Below, piece by piece: positions 51,739 to 60,376 of a stretch of DNA of 64,000 nt. Source of the stretch: JAUIAI01 sp049680625. GTDB lineage: Bacteria; Pseudomonadota; Gammaproteobacteria; Burkholderiales; Burkholderiaceae_E. The notes under the pieces are model-generated. The model was given only the letters and a program-made list of their open reading frames with translations. It ran no database searches and had not been told where the DNA came from. The DNA lies in assembly GCA_049680625.1 (NCBI GenBank), contig JBAUID010000221.1, positions 1 to 64,000 on the forward strand, given 5' to 3'. Position numbers and translations under genes: made by a program. The first letter of the stretch is position 1; every line of letters begins with the position of its first letter.

Positions 51739-52845
51739 TTATAGTCTGCCGACCGCTTCGGCTGACGCCAGAAGTGACAAATTTATCGACTCGCGTAAAG
51801 CATTGAGATCGATACCGGCGGCGCTTTTCTTACCCTCCAGGTAGCGAGCGTACACGCCTTGAACGATTGCTGCCGACTTCCATCGATTAAACCCGATGTA
51901 GTAGTCAAGCTGAGCTAAGTTTCTGCCCGTCTTAACGGCATATCGAGTCGCCAGTTCGGCCCGACTCGGAAACCCCGGAACAGCAGTTGGACCTTGCCCA
52001 CGCGGACCAATCGCATCATTTGGCTCGGCCCAATGGTTCAGAGCGTACGCAAGGTCAGCAAGTGGATCACCCAGGGTGGAAATTTCCCAGTCGACCACCG
52101 CTGCAATGCGACCATCGGGGCCAACCAGGCAGTTATGCATACCGTAGTCTCCGTGGACAACCCGGGCCGGCCCCTGTTCAGGCATGTTATCCCGGAAAAA
52201 ATCGTGTAGCTGGTGTGCTCGCGTATCGTCAAATTGCGATCCTGCGATCGATGCATTCCACGACTTGTACCAGGTGTTGAGCTGGCGACCAATATAGTTT
52301 TCTTTTTTCCCAAGGGTTCCCAGACCAACAGCGTCTGGTTCAACCGCATGTAATTGGGCCAGCACATCGATAAACGAATGGGCCATCACTGTACGCTTGT
52401 CAGGTGGCACGTAACGCTCTGTATCGGCAACGGTATACAGGGGATGGCCATTGATCAAACCCATTACGTAAAAGTGTGCCCCGATTATGTTGGGGTCTTC
52501 ACAAAACCCCAGGGCAGCCGGTACCGGCACCTTGGTTGGTCCGAGGGCACTGATTAACGCCCACTCTCTTCCCATGTCGTGGGCCTTGGGTAATAACTCC
52601 CCCGTTGGCGGTCGTCTGATGACAGCCTTCGACCCCTCGGCGTCCTCGATAAGGTAGGTCAGGTTAGAGTGACCACCTTCCAGTTTTGTCCACGTACAAG
52701 GTGGCTTAATAAGGCTGACGTTTTCAGATAACCATTTTTCAACGGCCGTGACATCGTAACCCGGCAGCACTCGGTTACCGGTGCCGGGCGGGTCTGGATG
52801 CCCAATCCGTTCATAAGCGGGATCAGAAGGTTTTTCTTGATTCAT
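51739..52845 (-). CDS. Phosphotransferase-family (APH/ACAD10-like) kinase
   Basis: 368 residues, paralogous to the protein at 46631-47737. It has the early KLEGGHSNLTYLIEDAEG strand, catalytic loop VVHGDYGMHNCLVGPDG and metal aspartate in AVVDWEISTLGDPLADLAYA. Substrate unknown; related genes are often linked to acyl-CoA metabolism, but no acyl-CoA dehydrogenase is nearby. A TTG three codons upstream opens the frame; I chose the ATG at 52845, with GAGGG about nine bases before it. Confidence 0.88.
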   Translation of the reverse strand: MNQEKPSDPAYERIGHPDPPGTGNRVLPGYDVTAVEKWLSENVSLIKPPCTWTKLEGGHSNLTYLIEDAEGSKAVIRRPPTGELLPKAHDMGREWALISALGPTKVPVPAALGFCEDPNIIGAHFYVMGLINGHPLYTVADTERYVPPDKRTVMAHSFIDVLAQLHAVEPDAVGLGTLGKKENYIGRQLNTWYKSWNASIAGSQFDDTRAHQLHDFFRDNMPEQGPARVVHGDYGMHNCLVGPDGRIAAVVDWEISTLGDPLADLAYALNHWAEPNDAIGPRGQGPTAVPGFPSRAELATRYAVKTGRNLAQLDYYIGFNRWKSAAIVQGVYARYLEGKKSAAGIDLNALRESINLSLLASAEAVGRL

Positions 52846-52905
52846 TGTTGGCAAGCCCTCGGTCTGCCACCCTGCTGTAGAGGTTCATCTGGATTTGAGA
52901 TTGAG

Positions 52906-53370
52906 CTATTGGACCGGACCTTTAACTGAGGCCGGCATTGGAAACGCCATGATCTCGATACCCTCATCAAGCAACTCAGCGGCTTCATCCGATGTGGCGG
53001 CCCCACGAATACCTCGCTCGGGTGCCTCGTTGTAATGAATCGCACGCGCCTCTTCGACAAATCGGTCGCCGACATCTTCGGTATTGGCTTTGATATGGCG
53101 CGCCATCTGCAACCAAAACTCCTGCATCTGTTGATGTGTTGGAGCCATTACCTGTTGCTTTGAGCCACCCGACGTTGGCTTTTCGGGCTCAGTACGACCT
53201 GCCCCGGACAAATTCAGGCGCGGCGCCGATGGCAGCCGGCGTATCTGGCTGCTATTACACATCGGGCAGGTCAGGAGGTTTTTCTCCAATTGCTGATCGT
53301 AGTCTTGCGACGAACCAAACCACCCTTCAAATTGATGGTCGTGCTCGCAACTGAGATTAAATACTTTCAT
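52906..53370 (-). CDS. DUF1178 family protein
   Basis: 154 residues beginning MKVFNLSCEHDHQFEGWFGS, with a CPMCNSSQIRRLPSAP knuckle near residue 35. With the upstream Cys8 and His it could bind zinc. The C-terminal half is helical with EARAIHYNEAPERGIRGAA. These are the hallmarks of DUF1178, which has no established function. Stands between the phosphotransferase gene and divergent mnmH. Confidence 0.88.
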   Translation of the reverse strand: MKVFNLSCEHDHQFEGWFGSSQDYDQQLEKNLLTCPMCNSSQIRRLPSAPRLNLSGAGRTEPEKPTSGGSKQQVMAPTHQQMQEFWLQMARHIKANTEDVGDRFVEEARAIHYNEAPERGIRGAATSDEAAELLDEGIEIMAFPMPASVKGPVQ

Positions 53371-53508
53371 AACAGCACTCTAACGCAATGACAGTAACTA
53401 GTGTAGATGAGGGACGATGCAACGCTATTCAAGTCCGCGCCACATGCCAGTCTATAGTGCAGGTTTATAGCACCCGGTTCTCGCGTTACCATCCCGCATG
53501 ATCCGAGT

Positions 53509-54642
53509 ATGCCCGTGAAAGAGCCGCAAACAGTCGAAATTAACGCCATTTCTGACCTCTCAGCAGAATTTGATGACATTATCGACGTCCGCAGCCCGGG
53601 CGAATTTGCCATAGATCATCTCCCCGGAGCCGTTAATTTTCCGGTTCTGTCAGACGCCGAAAGAGCGCAGGTCGGAACGGTCAATGCCGAGCAATCCAGT
53701 TTTGACGCGAACCGGCTGGGTGCGGCCCTGGTCAGCGGGAATATCAGCCGGCTATTATCGGGACCCCTGGCAACAAAATCGCGACAGTGGCGCCCCCTGG
53801 TTTACTGCTGGCGTGGCGGAAATCGTTCCGGCAGCCTGGCCACCGTACTGGCCAGGATCGGCTACCGCACGCAAGTGCTTGATGGCGGCTACCGCGCCTA
53901 CCGACGTTGGGTAGTGCAAAACCTGCCGATCCTTGTGCAAGGGTTGGATTTACGAGTCATTGCCGGACGCACAGGTTCGGGAAAGAGTCGGATTCTCGAT
54001 GCGCTGGCCGAACGAGACGCCCAGGTTCTTGATCTCGAGGCCCTGGCCAATCATCGTGGTTCCGTGCTCGGCTTGTTGCCCGGCAAGAGCCAGCCCAGTC
54101 AGAAACAATTCGAATCACGGTTACGCGAGGCCCTTGCCCACCTGGATCGGAACAAACCGGTTTATGTCGAATCCGAAAGCCGAAAAATTGGCCAGGTTCA
54201 GGTTCCGGAAAGCCTAATTACACAAATGCGCGCCAGCCGGTGTCATGTTGTCAATGTACCTGTAGCGGCACGCGCGGCATTTCTAATGCACGATTATGAT
54301 CATTTTGTCCGCAACCCATCCCATTTGATTCAACAACTTGAACGACTGCGTGAGCGCTATGGCAACGAGCAACTGACTGCGTGGGCGGCTAAGGCTAATG
54401 GTGGCGAGTGGAACTCCCTCGTCGAAGAATTACTGACAACACATTACGACCCGTTGTATGACCGGTCAATGGTGCGCAACTACCAAAACCTGGGCTCGGC
54501 AAACCAGGTTTATATTGATGCCATTCCAAAACCGGGGCCCAAAGACTTTAGCCTGGCGGCTCTGGCAATTCAACAAAGCGACAAAGAGCCTGGCAATGAG
54601 GCCGACAATATATCCGGCAAGGATTCAGTCAACGGGCATTGA
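53509..54642 (+). CDS. mnmH: tRNA 2-selenouridine synthase
   Basis: Converts 2-thiouridine to 2-selenouridine at the tRNA wobble position using selenophosphate, via a geranylated intermediate. 377 residues: rhodanese domain with DIIDVRSPGEFAIDHLPGAV and the catalytic VYCWRGGNRSGSL (Cys100), and a P-loop domain with IAGRTGSGKSRILDALAE (153-160) and LEALANHRGSVLG. Implies a selenophosphate synthetase elsewhere in the genome. Convergent with ppiD, 16-bp gap. Confidence 0.95.
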   Translation: MPVKEPQTVEINAISDLSAEFDDIIDVRSPGEFAIDHLPGAVNFPVLSDAERAQVGTVNAEQSSFDANRLGAALVSGNISRLLSGPLATKSRQWRPLVYCWRGGNRSGSLATVLARIGYRTQVLDGGYRAYRRWVVQNLPILVQGLDLRVIAGRTGSGKSRILDALAERDAQVLDLEALANHRGSVLGLLPGKSQPSQKQFESRLREALAHLDRNKPVYVESESRKIGQVQVPESLITQMRASRCHVVNVPVAARAAFLMHDYDHFVRNPSHLIQQLERLRERYGNEQLTAWAAKANGGEWNSLVEELLTTHYDPLYDRSMVRNYQNLGSANQVYIDAIPKPGPKDFSLAALAIQQSDKEPGNEADNISGKDSVNGH

Positions 54643-54658
54643 GTGCCTGGCGGAGTCT

Positions 54659-56581
54659 TTACTGAACCGCGTCAGCGGGTGCGCTCGTGAGTCGATCAGC
54701 GAAGCGCTCAACCAATACCCGCCCTTTTAACAGCTCGACAAAACCCTGGGCGGCGTGCTGTCCTTGTGCTGATGCCGCCTGAGCGGTGAAACTATCCAAT
54801 GCTTTGTCGATTTCCTCAGAGCTTGCTGCCTCAACCGCAATTAACTCCTGGATCATGAAGCCGCGCTGTCCGAGGTCAACCCCGAGGTATTCCGGAAATT
54901 TATCCGGAGCCGCCTCAAACAAAGCGCTCGTTGCCGGCTGCGGCAGGCCACTGGAATAACGGTCCACAGACCGCGGCTCATCAAACTTGTCGGGTTTTGC
55001 CCCATCTTTTAACTGCGCCAGCAATGCCTCACCATCTGCTTTGGCTTTGTTCGCCGCTGCTTTTGCACGCACCCGCGAAATAGCATCCGCTTCAACAGCG
55101 GCAAAATCCTGAACCTTGCTGGGCCGGTGCTCCAGAACCCTGGCCACGACTAACTCATTCGGTGACACTTCAATGGCATCGATATTCTTTTTGGATTTGA
55201 TCGCCGATTCTGCAAATAGTGCCCGCACCACTTTTGGACTAGCCAACGGTGAGCCGGGTTCAAGCCCTGGAGTGCCAAACCGCTGGTATTGGTCAATTGT
55301 TTTTAGGGCAATTCCCAGTTTGTCAGCGACGGGGGCCAACGAATCGGGTTGCTCGTATGCGGTATTGGTAAAAATATCAGCAGCATCGTGAAATGCCTGG
55401 CGGCCCTGAGCCGCTTTAAGCTCGGCCAGCACTTTGGGCCGAGCCTTGTCCAGTGGCTCTTGCTGGCGCTCCCGAATGTCGGTTACCTGAAGAATATGGA
55501 GACCAAATTCGGTCTCAACAATGTCACTGATCACGTCTTTACCAAGCGAGAAAGCTGCATCAGCAAATGGTTTTGTCATCGTCTGCCGGTCGAAGAATCC
55601 AAGATCGCCGCCCTGCTCTGCAGAACCCGGATCCTGAGACTCGGATTTGGCTAATGCCTCGAACTCAGCACCATCACGCAGCTTGCTCAGCACATCCTGT
55701 GCCTTGGCGCGCGCTTTGTCTTTGTCAGCGTCAGAAGCGTCACCGGCCATGTTTATAAGGATGTGACGCGCCCGTCTCTGCTCTTCCTGAACATAGGCAG
55801 CTTGATTCTGCTCGTAGTATTCTTTGATCTGGCTATCAGTCACTTCGGCATCTTGCGTCAACGCTGACTCACTCAGAACCAGGTACTCGATTTTGAGGGA
55901 TTCCGTTGATTTGAACAGGTCTGGATTTTCGTCGTAAAAGCTTTTCGCTTTGGCGGTATCAATCTCAACGGACTCGATATAGTCTTCCGTCTTGAATGTC
56001 CGAGACCTGAATTTGCGTTTCTCCTGGTTCAGAGCAACCAGCTGACGGCTAACCGACCGGGGCACAATTGCAGTTTCGCTGACTGACCGCGGAATCGATT
56101 GCAAAGCCAATTCGGCGCGAATCTGGTTTTCGAACTGTATCTCCGAGCGCCCCTGTGCGGACAGCATCGTACGATACCGTTCAATACTAAATTGACCGCT
56201 TTCATCGCGAAAAGCCGGGATTTCGGCAATCGCGTTTCGAATCGCTACATCAGGAACAATTACCGTTTTTTCCTGAGCGGCGTTGGCCAGAACACGCTGA
56301 GAGATCAACTGTTCGAGAATCTCATTTCTGGCGGCCGGGGTATCAAGCATGGCCGGATCAAATTGCTCACCCAGAATTCGGCGCATGCTCTGCATTTGAC
56401 CCTGACGGGCGTTTTCGAAATCCTGTGTAGAGATTGTCAAGTCCCCCACTTTGGCGACTGCGTCGCCTCCTTGTGAGACCCGGTCATAGCCAGAAATTCC
56501 AAACAAGGCGAAGGCCGGAAAAATCAAAAGGACCAGCAGAAGAAGGAGTATTCGCTGGTTATCTCGAATCAGATCGAACAT
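54659..56581 (-). CDS. ppiD: Periplasmic folding chaperone / PPIase, PpiD-like
   Basis: 640 residues anchored by one N-terminal membrane helix (about 10-30, RILLLLLVLLIFPAFALFGI) with the remainder in the periplasm: SurA-N-like domain (about 35-200), a parvulin domain (about 270-370, RRARHILINMAG, GGDLGFFDRQTMTKPFADAA, FGLHILQVTDI) and a C-terminal SurA-like region. PpiD assists proteins leaving the Sec translocon. Located after hupB and the two tRNA genes, as commonly found. Confidence 0.93.
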   Translation of the reverse strand: MFDLIRDNQRILLLLLVLLIFPAFALFGISGYDRVSQGGDAVAKVGDLTISTQDFENARQGQMQSMRRILGEQFDPAMLDTPAARNEILEQLISQRVLANAAQEKTVIVPDVAIRNAIAEIPAFRDESGQFSIERYRTMLSAQGRSEIQFENQIRAELALQSIPRSVSETAIVPRSVSRQLVALNQEKRKFRSRTFKTEDYIESVEIDTAKAKSFYDENPDLFKSTESLKIEYLVLSESALTQDAEVTDSQIKEYYEQNQAAYVQEEQRRARHILINMAGDASDADKDKARAKAQDVLSKLRDGAEFEALAKSESQDPGSAEQGGDLGFFDRQTMTKPFADAAFSLGKDVISDIVETEFGLHILQVTDIRERQQEPLDKARPKVLAELKAAQGRQAFHDAADIFTNTAYEQPDSLAPVADKLGIALKTIDQYQRFGTPGLEPGSPLASPKVVRALFAESAIKSKKNIDAIEVSPNELVVARVLEHRPSKVQDFAAVEADAISRVRAKAAANKAKADGEALLAQLKDGAKPDKFDEPRSVDRYSSGLPQPATSALFEAAPDKFPEYLGVDLGQRGFMIQELIAVEAASSEEIDKALDSFTAQAASAQGQHAAQGFVELLKGRVLVERFADRLTSAPADAVQ

Positions 56582-56604
56582 GCGCGATTGCTACCCAGTA
56601 ATGC

Positions 56605-56631
56605 AAAGGGCGAACACATTGTTCGCCCTTT
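56605..56631 (-). terminator. Terminator of the tRNA-Val/tRNA-Asp transcript
   Basis: AAAGGGCGAAC (56605-56615) and GTTCGCCCTTT (56621-56631) form a perfect 11-bp stem with a 5-base loop, eight bases after the tRNA-Asp 3' end and 24 bases before ppiD. The U-tract is only the three U of the stem plus interrupted ones, so it may be bidirectional or partly leaky into ppiD. Confidence 0.65.
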
Positions 56632-56638
56632 AACGTGT

Positions 56639-56715
56639 TGGCGGAGCGGACGGGACTCGAACCCGCGACCCCCGGCGTGACAGGCCGGTATTCTAACCAA
56701 CTGAACTACCGCTCC
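56639..56715 (-). tRNA. tRNA-Asp (GTC)
   Basis: 77 nt on the minus strand. The acceptor starts GGAGCGG and ends CCGCTCC plus G and an encoded CCA. The D-arm TAGTTCAGTTGGTTAGAATA, anticodon loop CCTGTCACG with anticodon GTC, and TΨC loop GGGTTCGAGTCCC are all intact. Confidence 0.97.
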
Positions 56716-56834
56716 AGTTTGTGCAAAGCAAAGAGGCTACCATCGGATGACAACCTTGGGGGATTCCCAAGCCAAACGCCTGGAATTTTCCAACGCCAGA
56801 TTTGTCAACAAAAATACCCAAGTACCAAAGCGGA

Positions 56835-56910
56835 TGGTGGGTGCTGAGAGGCTCGAACTCCCGACCTAAGCCTTGTAAGGGCTCCGCTCTACCAACTGAG
56901 CTAAGCACCC
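56835..56910 (-). tRNA. tRNA-Val (TAC)
   Basis: 76 nt on the minus strand. Acceptor GGGTGCT pairs with AGCACCC, followed by discriminator A and encoded CCA. D-arm TAGCTCAGTTGGTAGAGC, anticodon loop CTTACAA with TAC, variable loop, and TΨC arm with GTTCGAGCC are intact. First gene of the tRNA-Val/tRNA-Asp unit. Confidence 0.97.
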
Positions 56911-56940
56911 GCTAAAGTAAAACCTAAACAGTACTGTTTT

Positions 56941-57023
56941 ATTGCCCTGCTTATTGCTTATTGCCCTGCTTATTGCTTTTTGCTTATTCCCCGCCAGTAC
57001 CTTGATCTCAGCACCTTGATACC
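56941..57023. repeat. Two short tandem duplications upstream of the tRNA genes
   Basis: ATTGCCCTGCTTATTGCTT is repeated perfectly (56941-56959 and 56960-56978). Further right AGTACCTTGATCTC and AGCACCTTGATACC (56996-57009 and 57010-57023) form a 14-bp imperfect pair. Both lie in the tRNA leader between the promoter and tRNA-Val. Confidence 0.85.
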
Positions 57024-57048
57024 AGTACTTTTTTGTCTGCGGCGCGAA

Positions 57049-57077
57049 ATTATATCGCCTTTCCGGCCCGGACGGAA
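57049..57077 (-). promoter_or_regulatory. Promoter of the tRNA unit
   Basis: A perfect TATAAT on the minus strand (57054-57049), with a weak TTCCGT -35 (57077-57072) at 17 bp spacing, followed by a GC-rich discriminator (TTCGCGCCGC). GC-rich discriminators are typical of stable-RNA promoters under stringent control. The -35 is inside a hairpin. Confidence 0.5.
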
Positions 57078-57097
57078 TGCTTCCGGGCACTTTTTTT
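57066..57097 (+). terminator. Terminator-like hairpin oriented against the surrounding genes
   Basis: GCCCGGA (57066-57072) and TCCGGGC (57082-57088) close a 9-base loop, followed after two bases by seven T (57091-57097) on the plus strand. All neighbouring genes read leftward, so the intrinsic-terminator polarity is the wrong way round for hupB. It may stop antisense transcription entering hupB. Confidence 0.5.
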
Positions 57098-57103
57098 ATG
57101 CGA

Positions 57104-57376
57104 CTAGTTCAAGGCATCTTTGAGGGCCTTGCCCGGTCGGAATTTTGGCACCTTGGCGGCCTTGATGTCGATCGCGGCTCCGGTCTGAGGGTTACGTCCG
57201 GTACGGGCAGCACGCTGGCCAACAGCAAAAGTGCCAAAGCCAACAATTGTGACAGTACCGTCACTCTGCATGGTCTTTGTAATGCCTTCGATCATCGCAT
57301 CAAGAGCGCGGTTCGCAGAGGCTTTCGACAAATCAGCTTCGTCCGCAATGTAATCGATTAGATCAGTCTTATTCAT
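57104..57376 (-). CDS. hupB: DNA-binding protein HU-beta
   Basis: 90-residue nucleoid protein that bends DNA as a dimer. MNKTDLIDYIADEADLSKAS helical start, VTIVGFGTFAVGQRAARTGR body and the DNA-contacting arm GRNPQTGAAIDIKAAKVPKF with the conserved Asn-Pro intercalating tip. Downstream of lon, as in E. coli and Pseudomonas. Preceded by GGGGG as ribosome site and by an unusually long non-coding leader. Confidence 0.98.
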   Translation of the reverse strand: MNKTDLIDYIADEADLSKASANRALDAMIEGITKTMQSDGTVTIVGFGTFAVGQRAARTGRNPQTGAAIDIKAAKVPKFRPGKALKDALN

Positions 57377-57663
57377 AGCTTAATTCCCCCTTGGAATTGG
57401 TATCGCAGATGGAGCAAATTTACGGCGACGGAAAACGAATGTGTAACAGGTTCGCAGGCCTTGCCACGGGTAGTTCTGAACACCTTGAGATGTGCCCCGC
57501 ACAAAGATCCTGCAACACGTGAATCAAAATCATCACATGCAAACCCAATGGATGTCATGCCGCAGATCTACTTGAATTACTGCTTTTGCTTCTTTGTTTG
57601 TGGCCAAAGCTGCTAGCGAAGACGATGCGAAAATCACAACGGCATTCTGTTAGATGCCCGGCG

Positions 57664-57734
57664 TTTTTTACTGGCTGTTTTACTGGATATTTTTACTGGC
57701 TTTTTCAATACCAGTTCTGTCAATGCCGATTCTG
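57664..57734. repeat. Imperfect 13-bp and 15-bp tandem repeats
   Basis: Three copies of TTTTACTGG spaced 12-13 bp (57664-57704), directly followed by a 15-bp pair TCAATACCAGTTCTG (57705-57719) and TCAATGCCGATTCTG (57720-57734). They lie inside the inferred long hupB leader; on the transcript they read as CCAGTAAAA repeats. Confidence 0.8.
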
Positions 57735-57783
57735 TTACTGCTGAACCAAGTTAATTACCCGTCAAATATCAACGTTCACAAGT

Positions 57784-57812
57784 ATTAGATCGCCCGGAAA
57801 GCCTTGTGTCAA
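57784..57812 (-). promoter_or_regulatory. Near-consensus sigma-70 promoter 400 bp upstream of hupB
   Basis: Minus strand TTGACA (57812-57807), exact 17-bp spacer, TCTAAT (57789-57784; five of six matches to TATAAT). Transcription would start near 57777, about 400 bases before the hupB ATG. Confidence 0.65.
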
Positions 57813-57925
57813 GCCAGATTCCGAGCGATTCAGCCGAATTTGCGAAATAGCGTTTCAGATGCGACGAGGTGTTTCCAAGTACAACACTTTTCAGTTAATC
57901 GCTGCCTGTTTTATATGCAACGCGC

Positions 57926-60334
57926 TTAGTGAGCAGTAACAGACCCCCGCGGCCCTTTCTTTTTTGTACTGGTTCGCCGCACCGGGGCCTTTCCTGTCGG
58001 CGGTGCTTTAACAGGCTGCGGCTCACGTTCAAGTGCTGCTTCGAGAACCCGATCGATCCATTGAACCGGAATTATTTCTAATTGGTTCTTAACATTGTCC
58101 GGAATATCGGCAAGGTCTTTGACGTTTTCTTCGGGTATGAGCACCGTTTTTATATTGCCCCGATGAGCTGCCAGCAATTTTTCTTTTAGGCCACCGATTG
58201 GCAACACTTCGCCTCGTAAAGTAATTTCACCCGTCATAGCAACATCACACCGAACGGGGATGCCGGTCAATACCGAAACCAATGCGGTTGTCATGGCAAT
58301 ACCAGCACTTGGCCCGTCTTTTGGTGTTCCGCCTTCGGGAACGTGGACGTGGATATCGTTCTTTTCGTAAAAATCTGGCGCAATCCCCAGCCTTTCGGCA
58401 CGGGAGCGTACAACGGTCATTGCCGCCTGAATGGACTCCTGCATGACGTCACCCAGCTTGCCGGTGGACAAAGTTTTACCTTTACCGGGCACAGCAACTG
58501 CCTCGATCGTAAGTAACTCGCCACCGACTTCTGTCCAAGCCAGGCCAGTCACCTGTCCAACCTGGTTCTCTTCTTTGTCAACCTTGCCGTAGCTGAAGCG
58601 CTTAACGCCCAGATACTTGTCCAGGTTCTTCGGCGTTACCGCAATTTTCTTGCGCGCTTTCTCAAGCAGCAAAATCTTAACGACCTTACGGCAAATCTTA
58701 CCGATTTCGCGTTCCAGAGCACGAACCCCGGCTTCACGCGTGTAGTAGCGAATGACATCACGAACCGCTGATTCACTAAGCGTAATCTCGGTATCTTTCA
58801 GACCGTTAGCCTTCAACTGCTTAGGTTGTAAGTAGCGCTGGGCGATATTGACTTTTTCATCTTCCGTGTATCCCGACAATCGGATCACTTCGAGACGATC
58901 AAGCAGGGCCGGCGGTATGTTCAAGGTGTTGGCCGTTGCTACGAACATCACGTCGGACAGATCGAACTCCACCTCGACGTAGTGATCAACAAAGGTGTTG
59001 TTCTGCTCCGGATCCAGGACCTCCAGCAACGCGCTGGATGGATCCCCACGAAAATCCATACCCATTTTGTCAACTTCATCCAGCAGGAACAACGGATTGC
59101 GAACCGCGACACGAGTCAGGCTCTGAAGGATTTTCCCCGGCATTGACCCGATGTAGGTACGGCGGTGACCGCGAATCTCAGCTTCGTCCCGAACACCACC
59201 GAGCGCCATCCGCACAAACTTTCGATTCGTGGCACGCGCTATCGATTGGCCCAATGATGTTTTTCCAACCCCTGGTGGCCCAACCAGGCAAAGAATAGGC
59301 GCTTTAACCTGATCAACCCGCTGCTGCACAGCGAGGTATTCAAGGATGCGTTCCTTAACTTTTTCAAGGCCGTAGTGGTCTTCGTCGAGAACTTCGTCAG
59401 CCTTGGCTAAATCGTTGGTGACCTTGCTCTTCTTCTTCCAAGGCAGACCAACCAAAGTATCAATGTAATTTCTAACGACGGTGGCTTCTGCAGACATCGG
59501 CGACATCAGCTTGAGTTTTTTAAGTTCGGAGTCTGCTTTTTTGCGTGCTTCTTTTGGCATCCTGGCGTCGACAATTTTCTTTTCAAGCTCTTCAAGGTCT
59601 GCGCCGTCTTCGCCTTCACCGAGCTCTTTCTGAATCGCTTTGACTTGTTCGTTCAGGTAGTACTCGCGTTGGCTCTTTTCCATCTGACGCTTGACCCGGC
59701 CACGGATGCGCTTTTCGACCTGCAGAATATCGAGTTCAGTTTCAATTTGCGCGAGCAATTTTTCTAAACGCTCGGAAACAGAAATAGTTTCCAGAACGTC
59801 TTGCTTTTGGTCAATCTTGATTGGCAAGTGCGCCGCAATTGTGTCAGCCAGCCGTCCGTTGTCATCAATGCCGTTTAAAGAGGCCAGAATTTCCGGTGGA
59901 ATCTTTTTGTTCAGTTTCACATATTGGTCAAACTGCGTCAGGATGGTTCGGCGCAACGCTTCAACCTCTGGGGTGTCAGTGTCGGTTTCAGGCACCGCCT
60001 GCAATTCGCAAAAGAAATGGCCGTCTTCTTCGTCGATATTCAACAGGCTGGCGCGATCAGATCCTTCAACCAGGACTTTCACTGTGCCATCGGGTAGCTT
60101 AAGCATTTGTAAAATATTCGAGATGCAACCGATCGAATAAATATCAGTTGCAGCTGGCTCATCTTCAGACGCATTTTTTTGCGCTACCAGCGCAATTTGT
60201 TTTCCCGACTCCATCGCGGCTTCGAGCGCTTTGATCGATTTGGCTCGACCGACAAACAGCGGGATCACCATATGCGGAAAGACCACAACATCACGTAGCG
60301 GAAGCAGTGGCAGCGTTTGAACGGATTCTGGCAT
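57926..60334 (-). CDS. lon: ATP-dependent protease Lon
   Basis: 802-residue AAA+ serine protease degrading misfolded and regulatory proteins in the cytosol. N-terminal substrate domain (LPLLPLRDVVVFPHMVIPLF, about 8-27), coiled coil, AAA+ module with CLVGPPGVGKTSLGQSIARA and VFLLDEVDK-like LFLLDEVDKMG, and the C-terminal protease with PEGGTPKDGPSAGIAMTTAL (Ser676) and the lysine in TGEITLRGEVLPIGGLKEKL. The C-terminal tail is basic. GGAG lies before the ATG and a heat-shock promoter upstream. Confidence 0.98.
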   Translation of the reverse strand: MPESVQTLPLLPLRDVVVFPHMVIPLFVGRAKSIKALEAAMESGKQIALVAQKNASEDEPAATDIYSIGCISNILQMLKLPDGTVKVLVEGSDRASLLNIDEEDGHFFCELQAVPETDTDTPEVEALRRTILTQFDQYVKLNKKIPPEILASLNGIDDNGRLADTIAAHLPIKIDQKQDVLETISVSERLEKLLAQIETELDILQVEKRIRGRVKRQMEKSQREYYLNEQVKAIQKELGEGEDGADLEELEKKIVDARMPKEARKKADSELKKLKLMSPMSAEATVVRNYIDTLVGLPWKKKSKVTNDLAKADEVLDEDHYGLEKVKERILEYLAVQQRVDQVKAPILCLVGPPGVGKTSLGQSIARATNRKFVRMALGGVRDEAEIRGHRRTYIGSMPGKILQSLTRVAVRNPLFLLDEVDKMGMDFRGDPSSALLEVLDPEQNNTFVDHYVEVEFDLSDVMFVATANTLNIPPALLDRLEVIRLSGYTEDEKVNIAQRYLQPKQLKANGLKDTEITLSESAVRDVIRYYTREAGVRALEREIGKICRKVVKILLLEKARKKIAVTPKNLDKYLGVKRFSYGKVDKEENQVGQVTGLAWTEVGGELLTIEAVAVPGKGKTLSTGKLGDVMQESIQAAMTVVRSRAERLGIAPDFYEKNDIHVHVPEGGTPKDGPSAGIAMTTALVSVLTGIPVRCDVAMTGEITLRGEVLPIGGLKEKLLAAHRGNIKTVLIPEENVKDLADIPDNVKNQLEIIPVQWIDRVLEAALEREPQPVKAPPTGKAPVRRTSTKKKGPRGSVTAH

Positions 60335-60376
60335 TCGATTACTCCGGAGAAGCGGACGTTAGTGTTAGTTATAGTC

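Larger units (their letters stand above)
57377..57925. other. 549-bp lon-hupB intergenic region
   Basis: Holds a strong minus-strand promoter at 57784-57812, imperfect tandem repeats at 57664-57734, and a 61-codon minus-strand frame (57558-57373) whose stop overlaps the hupB ATG as ATGA but which lacks a ribosome site. No clear terminator for lon and no recognised RNA family. Confidence 0.6.
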
